Source of the DNA: VFZL01 sp046734915
GTDB taxonomy: Bacteria > Acidobacteriota > Vicinamibacteria > Vicinamibacterales > CAVVIG01
Direction: 5' to 3'
Length of the DNA stretch: 13,236 bases
Assembly: GCA_046734915.1 (NCBI GenBank)
Contig: JBKPSC010000068.1
Coordinates: 1 to 13,236 of the forward strand
The number at the start of each line of letters is the position of its first letter. Within the stretch, counting starts at the first letter, position 1. Made by a program: the position numbers and the translations under genes. Positions 7,154 to 13,236 of this stretch are shown in pieces. The notes beneath the pieces are model-generated. The model was not told where the DNA came from. It searched no databases and was given only the letters and a program-made list of their open reading frames with translations.

Positions 7154-10081
7154 ATGAAACCGACAGATCCTCGCGCCTTGACCGCGGATCAATGGCGGCG
7201 AGTCGGCGCTGTGCTCGACCGGCTCAGCGACACAAACCTTCAGCTGTTTCCTGAGACCGTTGATGAGACGTGCCGTAGCGAAGGCGTGCCTCGGGACATC
7301 GTCGAGCCGTTCCTCGCTGCGGAGGGCCACGCCGATCGATGGCCGGATCGCCTGGATGCTGCGTTGTTGCACGAGGCGCTGACCAGACATGCGCACGACG
7401 GTCCGCCCGTCACCACGCCGCCGCTCGAACCAGGCACTCGACTCGGGGTCTACGAAATCGTCGCGCCGATCGGCGCGGGCGGGATGGGCGATGTTTATGA
7501 AGCCCGCGACGTCCGGTTGGATCGTAGCGTCGCGTTGAAGGTACTACGGCCGCAGCTCGCAGGCCGCTCTGACGCGCAACAACGATTCGAGCGCGAGGCC
7601 AAAGCGCTCTCCAGCCTGAATCACCCGCACATCTGCACGCTGCACGACATCGGACGCGACCCGCTCGTACCGTTCGGGTTCCTGGTGATGGAGCTCGTAC
7701 ACGGCGAGACGCTCGCGGCACGGCTCGAACGCGCGCCTCTGCCGGTCGCACAGGCGCTTGAATATGCCGCACAGATTGCCGACACGCTCGCTGTCGCTCA
7801 TCGCCACGGCATCGTCCATCGCGATCTCAAGCCGGCTAATGTGATGCTGACGTCACATGGTGTGAAGCTGCTTGACTTCGGCCTCGCGGTGCTGCGTCCG
7901 GCGGGCGGATCCGTGCGCGGCTTCGACGATGAGCTGACCGCACCAGGTGCGATCCTCGGCACGCTGCCGTACATGGCCCCCGAGCAGATTCAGGGAAAGC
8001 ATGTCGACGAACGCACCGACATCTTCGCGCTGGGCGCGATGTTGTACGAGATGCTCACACGGAGAAAGGCGTTCGATGCCGACAATGCCGCCAGCGTGAT
8101 TGCGGCGGTACTCGAACGGGATCCGCCCGCCGTGGCTCCGGAGCGTCAGGACCTGCCGGCCGCCATCGATCGCGTGCTCGGCCGCTGCCTGGCCAAGTCG
8201 CCCGATGCGCGATGGCAGAGCGCTGCCGATCTCGCCAGTGAACTGCGCTGGCTTCGCGAGGCGCCTGCGCCGACCACTCGCGCGAACGGCGCTTCGCGAT
8301 CTCCATCGCGAGCCTACGCCGCGGTCCTTGCGGCAGTCGTGTCCGCAGTCGGCGCAGTGGCACTCACAACGACCTGGTTTGCCGATCGCGAACGGGCCGC
8401 GTCGCGGCCAATGTATCGCTTCCCGGTCGTGCCCGCTGAAGACACCAGGTACGCCGGCCTGTTTGCGATCGCGCCGGACGGCGGGCGCCTCGTCTTCACG
8501 GCGGCTGATGCGGCGGGTGTGAACGCATTATGGCTCCGTCCGCTTGATGCGCTCGCGTCAGAACGGCTTGCCGGCACGCAAGGAGCCAACTATCCCTTCT
8601 GGTCTCCAGATGGCCGATCGATCGGCTTCTTCGCGGATCGGAAACTGAAGGTCCTCGACGTCGCGAGTGGCGTCGTCAGGGTCTTGTGCGATGCCGGACG
8701 TGGCGGAGGCGGCACGTGGAATGCCGATGATGTGATCATTTTTGCGCCGGAATCGGCGGTGTTGTCACCCGCCGGACTGATGCGAGTCGCCGCGTCAGGC
8801 GGCACGCCAGCGCCAATCACGACGTTTCCGGACGGTATGCAAGGGCTCCACAGCTGGCCGCGATTTCTTCCCGATGGGCGTCATTATCTCTACTCGCGGA
8901 TCGGGCTGACGAACGATGCGAGCCGCGCCGTGGAGTCGATGGCCGTTTATATTGGTACGCTCGACGAGACCGAGATCAAGAAGGTAGCGGACGCCCGTCG
9001 CGCCGTCTATGCGAACGGCCATCTCTTCTGGGTGGACGAAGGACGGTTGATGGTACAGCGGTTCGACGTGACCCGGCTCGAAGTGATCGGTGAGCCCCTA
9101 CAGATTACCGAGGACATCGAGCAGACCGCGCCGGGCCGTGCCGCGTTCGACGTGGCGCCCAACGGCGTCCTCGCGTACCGCACCGGCCGTCCACGAGCGA
9201 ACCAGTTGGCGCAGCTGACGTGGTTCGATCGTGCTGGCCGCGAGGTCGGCCGGATCGGAGAGGCCGCCGCGTATTCAACTGCGGTGCTGTCGCCGGACGC
9301 GCGTTACGCGCTCGCGGTGCGGGGAGGCAGCGTGTTGCGCATCGATGTCGAAAACGGGACGGCGACACCGCTGCCCGAACGCGGCGCCACGTCTCCGGTG
9401 TGGAATGCAGACGGTACACGAGTGGCGTTTACGGGAGGGGTCGCCGGGCGCGGTCCCACATCCGTGAGCATCCGAGCGGTCGACGGCAGTGGACCGAGCG
9501 AAATGATTTTGCCGATTCTCGAACAGGTGTATCCGAGCGACTGGTCGAGCGACGGTCAGTTCATCGTTGGCAGCGTCATTCGTGCCGACACCGGCTATGA
9601 CCTGTTCACGACCCGCGTGGGTAGCCAGACTGCCACCTATCCGGTGGCCTCGGCGGCTGATGAGACCGATGCCCACCTCTCCCCGGACGGGCGCTGGATC
9701 GCGTATGCGGCGACCGACGAGTCCCGCCGCTGGGACGTGTACGTGCGCCCGTTCGGAGAAAACGGCGGCGTGTGGCGTGTGTCGCGATCTGGAGGAAGGC
9801 ATCCTCGCTGGCGTGGCGATGGACGAGAGCTGTTCTACGTGACGCCCGAAGGAGCGCTGATGAGCGCGTCACTCAGCGTCGGATCGTCGTTCCGGATTAC
9901 CGACAGCCGCAGGCTCTTCAGCCAGCCGACGCTGGCGCTCGACTTCAACAATCCGCTGTTCAGCAGTCGGTACGACGTGTCCCGCGACGGCCAGCGTTTC
10001 CTCGTACGGATGCCGGCTGGATCCGACCTGCCCGCGCCGATTGTCGTGCTGCTCAACTGGACGTCGCCCTTCCAGCACTGA
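7154..10081 (+). CDS. Membrane Ser/Thr protein kinase with extracytoplasmic TolB/WD40-like propeller
   Basis: The preferred start is ATG 7154 (MKPTDPRALTADQW), which gives 975 residues. GTG 7124 would add ten, and neither start has a strong Shine-Dalgarno sequence. An N-terminal helical region (about 10-85) precedes the kinase domain (about 100-365). The kinase domain has glycine loop GAGGMGDV (107-114), K129 in VALKV, E148, HRDLKPAN (D224, N229), DFG (241-243) and MAPE (274-277). All catalytic residues are present. One membrane helix lies at about 388-410 (VLAAVVSAVGAVALTTTWFA). The remaining 560 residues repeat propeller-blade motifs such as WSPDGRSIGFF, WNADGTRVAFTGG and LSPDGRWIAYA. The kinase should face the cytoplasm and the propeller the periplasm, where it may bind a ligand or protein. 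Position after the sigma gene and before an exported cytochrome suggests an envelope-sensing cluster. No frame damage is seen. Confidence 0.94.
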   Translation: MKPTDPRALTADQWRRVGAVLDRLSDTNLQLFPETVDETCRSEGVPRDIVEPFLAAEGHADRWPDRLDAALLHEALTRHAHDGPPVTTPPLEPGTRLGVYEIVAPIGAGGMGDVYEARDVRLDRSVALKVLRPQLAGRSDAQQRFEREAKALSSLNHPHICTLHDIGRDPLVPFGFLVMELVHGETLAARLERAPLPVAQALEYAAQIADTLAVAHRHGIVHRDLKPANVMLTSHGVKLLDFGLAVLRPAGGSVRGFDDELTAPGAILGTLPYMAPEQIQGKHVDERTDIFALGAMLYEMLTRRKAFDADNAASVIAAVLERDPPAVAPERQDLPAAIDRVLGRCLAKSPDARWQSAADLASELRWLREAPAPTTRANGASRSPSRAYAAVLAAVVSAVGAVALTTTWFADRERAASRPMYRFPVVPAEDTRYAGLFAIAPDGGRLVFTAADAAGVNALWLRPLDALASERLAGTQGANYPFWSPDGRSIGFFADRKLKVLDVASGVVRVLCDAGRGGGGTWNADDVIIFAPESAVLSPAGLMRVAASGGTPAPITTFPDGMQGLHSWPRFLPDGRHYLYSRIGLTNDASRAVESMAVYIGTLDETEIKKVADARRAVYANGHLFWVDEGRLMVQRFDVTRLEVIGEPLQITEDIEQTAPGRAAFDVAPNGVLAYRTGRPRANQLAQLTWFDRAGREVGRIGEAAAYSTAVLSPDARYALAVRGGSVLRIDVENGTATPLPERGATSPVWNADGTRVAFTGGVAGRGPTSVSIRAVDGSGPSEMILPILEQVYPSDWSSDGQFIVGSVIRADTGYDLFTTRVGSQTATYPVASAADETDAHLSPDGRWIAYAATDESRRWDVYVRPFGENGGVWRVSRSGGRHPRWRGDGRELFYVTPEGALMSASLSVGSSFRITDSRRLFSQPTLALDFNNPLFSSRYDVSRDGQRFLVRMPAGSDLPAPIVVLLNWTSPFQH

Positions 10082-10084
10082 TTG

Positions 10085-10127
10085 TCCCTCTCGTCGTCGA
10101 TCCTGCGGATCAGGATGCAGAGAGGGA
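10085..10127 (+). promoter_or_regulatory. Nested hairpin that pairs with the cytochrome gene's Shine-Dalgarno sequence
   Basis: The 52-bp gap between kinase and cytochrome genes contains an outer 8-bp perfect stem, TCCCTCTC (10085-10092) with GAGAGGGA (10120-10127). Inside it is a second perfect 6-bp stem, ATCCTG (10100-10105) with CAGGAT (10111-10116), closing a 5-nt loop. The 3' arm of the outer stem includes the AGAGGG ribosome-binding site, 7 nt before ATG 10134. Folding would hide that site, so translation control of the cytochrome is possible. An mRNA-stability role is the alternative. There is no T-tract, which argues against a terminator. Confidence 0.5.
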
Positions 10128-10133
10128 TGCATC

Positions 10134-11636
10134 ATGATCCGTAAGACTCTCCTCCCAGTCGCCCTGACGACGGCGCTCTCATTGACGATGTTCGCGCAAT
10201 TGTCGCCTTCGCCGCGAATTTGGACCGACGACGAGCTTTCCGAGTGGGCGACACCGGTCGCCGCGCTCAATGTGCGGCCTGCGCACCTGTCTGAAGCCGA
10301 GTACTATGCCGTGCCCGCCGACAACTTTCGTACGTATCCTGTCTACCACCCGGATGCTGAACCGCCCGAGTACTGGGAGGAACTAAGGCACAAGAAACCG
10401 GAACCGCTCGTCGATGTGTCCAGGATGCGCACGCGTGAAGACTGGATTGCCGCCGGCGCGCGCGCATTCCGCGAGGCCGACAGCTTCTGGAGCCGCACCG
10501 CCGATCCGCAGGCGATCGCTCAGGCGCGCGATCCGCGATCGTTCACCAATGTGTTCAAGCTGCCCGATGGCTCGGCGCACGGACCACGCTGGGTCGTGAC
10601 CGATCGGGGCGTGATGCTGTCGTGGGTTGCCTGCGCGAACTGTCATCTCTCAAATCGCCGTGACGGCACGGTAGGCGTCGCGGGGCCGCGCGGGCCGCGT
10701 CCGCCCGGATCGCCCCTGCTCAACCCGCGCGTTCCGGGCGCGCAGGGTTCGCCGCCGGTCCTGCAACGCTACTTCGTCGGTGATTCACGGGGCACAATCG
10801 TCTCGCGCATGTTCGCGACGCCGTGGGCGCCCGACGATCGCATCGAACGCGCAGAGAACGCCGGGCCCGAGGAACTCCGCCTGCTCGCGAACGGCGATCC
10901 GGGCGTATTCAATCGTCCTCACGGGAGTCCGTTCTATGCGACGAAGATTCCCGACCTGCAGAACCTACGTTACAGCCGCTACGTGGATGCCACCGCGACG
11001 CATCGTCTTCGCGGTCCCGAGGACGTCGCGAGGTATGCCGCGTTGATCGCAGGCGCGGATCCCATGCAGTTTGGGCCCTATCACATCCTCTCAGATGCTC
11101 AACGCACGCTGCGCTTCCGCTACGCGGACGAAGTGCTGTACGCGATCGGCGCGTATCTGCTGTCGCTCGAGCCACCGCGTAATCCCGATACAGCGTCGCC
11201 CGACCTGCTGGCACATGGCGAGCGCGTGTTTCAGCGCGAGGGTTGCTCGACCTGTCACACGCCGCCCGAGTACACGAGTGCGAAACTGACGCTTGCGGAG
11301 GGATGGCAATCGCCGCCCGATCACCCCAATCGAGCAGACATCCTGCCGGTGTCCGTCGGTACCGATCCTGGTCTGGCGCTGAGGACTCGCAAGGGTACGG
11401 GTTTTTATAAGATCCCTTCGTTGCGCGGGGTGTGGTATCGGCCGCGGCTGCTCCACGATGGATCGCTCGCGAGTCTCGAGGAAATGTTCAGTCCGGCGCG
11501 CCTCAGCGCTGACTATCACTCAAAAGGATGGAATCCACCGGCGACCACGACGCGTGCGGTCATTGGGCACACGTTCGGACTGACGCTCGAGCGCGACGAT
11601 AAGTCCGCGCTGCTCGCATTTCTGAGGAGCTTATAG
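10134..11636 (+). CDS. Exported dihaem c-type cytochrome / dihaem oxidoreductase-like protein
   Basis: The protein has 500 residues. The start at ATG 10134 is chosen because AGAGGG sits 7 nt upstream and because it opens a signal peptide (MIRKTLLPVALTTALSLTMF). Upstream in-frame codons overlap the kinase gene and give no such sequence. Two covalent haem sites are present, CANCH (167-171) and CSTCH (371-375). The second opens a C-terminal cytochrome domain with GTGFYKIPSLRGVWYRPRLL, HDGSLASLEEMF and GHTFGLTLERDDKSALLAFL, motifs I associate with dihaem peroxidase/oxidoreductase-like cytochromes. The N-terminal half (LSWVACANCHLSNR, DLQNLRYSRYVDATATHRL) is less familiar. It should act in the periplasm in electron transfer or oxidation. 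The substrate is not predictable, and peroxidase activity is unproven. The gene probably shares a transcript with the kinase. Confidence 0.88.
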   Translation: MIRKTLLPVALTTALSLTMFAQLSPSPRIWTDDELSEWATPVAALNVRPAHLSEAEYYAVPADNFRTYPVYHPDAEPPEYWEELRHKKPEPLVDVSRMRTREDWIAAGARAFREADSFWSRTADPQAIAQARDPRSFTNVFKLPDGSAHGPRWVVTDRGVMLSWVACANCHLSNRRDGTVGVAGPRGPRPPGSPLLNPRVPGAQGSPPVLQRYFVGDSRGTIVSRMFATPWAPDDRIERAENAGPEELRLLANGDPGVFNRPHGSPFYATKIPDLQNLRYSRYVDATATHRLRGPEDVARYAALIAGADPMQFGPYHILSDAQRTLRFRYADEVLYAIGAYLLSLEPPRNPDTASPDLLAHGERVFQREGCSTCHTPPEYTSAKLTLAEGWQSPPDHPNRADILPVSVGTDPGLALRTRKGTGFYKIPSLRGVWYRPRLLHDGSLASLEEMFSPARLSADYHSKGWNPPATTTRAVIGHTFGLTLERDDKSALLAFLRSL

Positions 11637-11739
11637 CGAGAGCAACGGTGACGCGTTCATGGTCCGGGACCTGGCCCGCGGCGAGGGATGGGTGTCCGGC
11701 TTTCGAGAGGCAGGGATTCGCCACTGACACTTGTCGCCA
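11637..11739. other. Short gap between convergent cytochrome gene and HAF pseudogene
   Basis: I see no gene, no clear hairpin-plus-T-tract terminator and no recognisable repeat here. The decayed end of the minus-strand HAF pseudogene probably extends into this stretch without remaining readable. Confidence 0.4.
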
Positions 11740-12150
11740 GTCAGTTTCGCCGCGATTATTGATCCCGAGAGCTTCGGTGCTCGCCGCACCTGGGAAATCA
11801 ACGCTCGCGAAACTACGTCCGCTCAGCAGAAACCCGTGCGTCACACCGGCACTCACATAGGCCCCGGCTATGTCGCCGCCCGCATTGATTGCGTATGCGA
11901 ACGTTGCGCTCGCTCCGGGAAAATCGATCGTCGTGAGAGTGCCCGCACGGAGCAGGAATCCGTGAATGACACCCGCGGTTGAGTAAAATCCGACAATGTC
12001 ACCGCGCGGATTGATGCTCCAGGCCTGAGTGCTATTGGCACCCGGGATATCAATACTGCTGAAGTCTCACTCGCTCGCAGCGCGCTCAACCACACTTCCG
12101 GACGGCGCGAAGCAGAGTACCAGTAAGCATCGTGTCAATGGTCGTTTCAT
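11740..12150 (-). pseudogene. HAF-repeat secreted protein with in-frame stop and lost C-terminus
   Basis: ATG 12150 has a strong ribosome-binding site (GGAGGG four bases upstream) and opens a signal-peptide-like MKRPLTRCLLVLCFAPSGSV. Codon 28 is TGA (12069-12067). The same frame then reads typical HAF-type repeats: SSIDIPGANSTQAWSINPRG, GVIHGFLLRAGTLTTIDFPG, AINAGGDIAGAYVSAGVTHG, and SVDFPGAASTEALGINNRGE. After NNRGE (about 11746) the repeat pattern is lost and the frame runs into antisense of the cytochrome gene. Three repeat units remain. Proteins with these repeats are usually exported and longer, of unknown function. The start region is intact, so a 27-residue peptide at most would be made. 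The upstream 90 bp hold no gene before the IS21 end. Confidence 0.75.
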
Positions 12151-12248
12151 GCGCCCTCCATACAGACAGGCGCAGTCTGTGTGCTCGAAGGATCATCGAT
12201 ATCTACTTCTGACAGGGAAAGGGGCGGTGCGTCCTTGGACGCGCTGCT

Positions 12249-12287
12249 CGGAAAGTGATCCACCCGCCGCTCAGAAAGTGAGCCACC
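12249..12287. repeat. IS21-type terminal repeats (two copies)
   Basis: CGGAAAGTGATCCACC (12249-12264) and CAGAAAGTGAGCCACC (12272-12287) are near-identical direct copies, 23 bp apart, just outside an istA remnant. Multiple short repeats of the GAAAGTGATCCACC kind are typical of IS21-family ends. These presumably mark the left end of the element. No matching right end is seen before the element breaks off near 12783. Confidence 0.7.
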
Positions 12288-12342
12288 TGGGGCCTGATAG
12301 CGGGCTTGCCGAGGCGCCGCGCTTCGGCATCCGCTGGGAGGG

Positions 12343-12785
12343 ATGCTCAAAGTGGATCAGGTCCATGTCCTGCGTCACAAAGTGCTGGTGGAAGGCCGCT
12401 CACAGCGGCAGGTCGCGAAAGAGCTCGGCCTCTCGCGGCGGACGGTCCTAAGTACCTGACCAAAGCGGTCCCGATCCGGCGAGAAACGAAAGGCCCGCGC
12501 GCGACCCGTGTGGGAGAAGGTCGCGAAGCGAATCGCTCGCCGAATCGACGGCGTGGAGGGCCGCAAGCAGCACAGGACCAGATCACCTCTCCGGACGGTC
12601 ATGTCCGCGCATTCGCGCACGTCGCCGGCGTCCCGGCGCGCGTGGCCTACGACAATGTCAAGCCGCGGTGGTGCGCATTCTTGTCGGCGGCGAGCGGGCG
12701 CTGACCGCCCGTTTCGCCGCCCTCGCATTACGTGGTCGAGCCCTGCTTCTGTCGCCCGGGCGAGGGCCACGACAAAGGAGGGCGC
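12343..12785 (+). pseudogene. istA: IS21-family transposase IstA, multiply frameshifted and internally deleted
   Basis: The pieces of IstA occur in the right order but in changing frames. From ATG 12343 comes the N-terminal HTH, MLKVDQVHVLRHKVLVEGRS and RQVAKELGLSRRTV. A one-base loss at about 12448 puts KYLTKAVPIRRE in the next frame. A shift near 12500 gives RPVWEKVAKRIA. Much of the catalytic core is then missing, including the part where the first DDE aspartate is expected. DQITSPDGHVRAFAHVAGVP follows, with YDNVK (from about 12576). Another lost base gives VVRILVGGERALTARFAALA, and a last shift gives SHYVVEPCFCRPGEGHDKGG. The C-terminus beyond GHDKGG is gone. No functional transposase can be made. 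Confidence 0.85.
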
Positions 12786-12790
12786 ACGCC

Positions 12791-13144
12791 TCACTGACGA
12801 CGGGCCGGAGTGGCGAGGTAACCGTGGAGTTCGCCTGTCAGTGTGTCAACGGCGAGTCCGACGATCTGGCCGGCATCATTGATCGAAGTCGCCAATAGCA
12901 GATGCCACGCGTGAGTGCGAACGAGGCTGTTCAGGTCACGCATGATGCCATCCTGCCAGATAAATGCGCGAAGGTTAAACTCCTCGTCCAGCGAGACGCC
13001 AACGATCGTGTCGAAGTCGTTGATGCTGACCGCTCCGCTCCGGACGTCTCCCGGAAGCGTGCCGAGGTCGATCGTGCCCGTCTTCCGGCTCCAGAAGAAC
13101 GCGTGACCGTAGATGTCACCGGGCAAATCGGAGGTGCCGACTAG
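12791..13144 (-). pseudogene. C-terminal fragment of a second HAF-repeat protein
   Basis: The minus strand reads VGTSDLPGDIYGHAFFWSRK, then TIDLGTLPGDVRSGAVSIND, FNLRAFIWQDGIMRDLNSLV, ATSINDAGQIVGLAVDTLTG and ELHGYLATPARRQ, with a TGA stop at 12793-12791. The HAFFW and DLGTLPG elements are those of HAF-type repeat proteins, which are usually exported and of unknown role. The repeat type differs from the upstream HAF pseudogene (HGFLL, IDFPGA), so this is not simply its missing end. The open frame continues past 13144 to the window edge, but there codon bias switches to the opposite strand, so the fragment probably ends near 13144 and lacks its start, signal peptide and earlier repeats. GTG 13168 is an available in-frame start but probably lies outside the original gene. 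Confidence 0.7.
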
Positions 13145-13236
13145 GTCCCGTTCGTCGAAGACGAGCACACGGTGTTCCTGAAGACGATCATCCCGAGCCG
13201 GAAGGCGACGAAGCAGTATCTGGGCGAGGAGTCGGA
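13145..13236 (+). CDS. Fragment of an unidentified plus-strand gene, open at the right edge
   Basis: Directly after a TAG (13142-13144) the plus strand reads VPFVEDEHTVFLKTIIPSRK, continuing ATKQYLGEES to the edge. Nearly every codon ends in G or C, whereas the antisense frame has weak third-position bias. This is why I take it as coding. There is no start codon at its beginning, so it looks like a 5'-truncated fragment joined to the HAF remnant. The family is not recognised. A small toxin-like or stability-type protein is a guess from its charged, compact look. Confidence 0.35.

Larger units (their letters stand above)
12249..12785 (+). mobile_element. IS21-family insertion sequence remnant
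   Basis: The remnant consists of left-end repeats plus a shattered istA. The istB ATPase gene and the right terminus are absent. The remnant's right side lies within about 8 bp of the stop codon of a HAF-repeat fragment on the opposite strand, so a deletion probably removed the rest of the element together with neighbouring DNA. It cannot transpose by itself. Confidence 0.75.

Noticed and set aside
6335..7396. Minus-strand open frame of 353 codons opposite the sigma factor and kinase start
   Set aside because: It runs antisense to two clear families and its translation shows no domain. It is a codon-bias shadow.
10041..10133. Upstream extension of the cytochrome frame starting inside the kinase gene
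   Set aside because: The extra 31 residues are arginine- and serine-rich and hide the signal peptide. The AGAGGG site fits the ATG at 10134.
12067..12069. Possible selenocysteine recoding at the HAF TGA
   Set aside because: I see no SECIS-like hairpin directly after the TGA, and HAF-repeat proteins are not known selenoproteins. A nonsense mutation is simpler.
12249..12287. Start of a CRISPR array from the two similar repeats
   Set aside because: There are only two copies with a short gap, they are not identical, and their position beside istA fits IS21 terminal repeats.

Overview
The window is GC-rich DNA and looks like an Acidobacteriota genome, possibly class Vicinamibacteria. That placement is an inference. 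It rests on the ECF sigma factor followed by a membrane Ser/Thr kinase with a TolB-like propeller, a large hybrid sensor kinase, a dihaem cytochrome of a type I associate with this phylum, and remnants of secreted beta-helix and HAF-repeat proteins.

Layout. (1) Positions 1-4114, minus strand, hold a signalling pair. A 927-residue PAS-GAF-PAS hybrid histidine kinase overlaps, through a GTGA stop/start, a response regulator that runs off the left edge. The regulator is unusual. After a normal receiver domain comes a sigma-54-activator-type AAA+ module that has lost its ATPase and GAFTGA signatures. The protein then enters the glycine-rich loop of a Ser/Thr protein kinase instead of a DNA-binding domain. 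(2) Positions 4264-6345 are decayed: a plus-strand gene of unknown function split between two frames, a secreted right-handed beta-helix pseudogene, and an alpha/beta hydrolase pseudogene read in three frames. (3) Positions 6536-11636, plus strand, are intact: an ECF sigma factor, a Ser/Thr kinase with one membrane segment and an extracytoplasmic propeller, and an exported dihaem c-type cytochrome. A nested hairpin in the gap before the cytochrome gene contains its ribosome-binding site. (4) Positions 11740-13236 are decayed again: a HAF-repeat gene with an in-frame stop, a wrecked IS21-family istA with its terminal repeats, a C-terminal fragment of a second HAF-repeat protein, and the edge of an unidentified plus-strand reading frame.

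How the genes may work together. Region 1 reads as a two-component pathway whose output is protein phosphorylation by a Ser/Thr kinase rather than transcription. Region 3 reads as a second, membrane-sensing Ser/Thr kinase paired with an alternative sigma factor, with a periplasmic redox protein downstream. The two decayed zones show small indels, nonsense codons and internal deletions. This may be real decay, draft sequence error, or both; the internal deletions and the nested IS remnant favour real decay.
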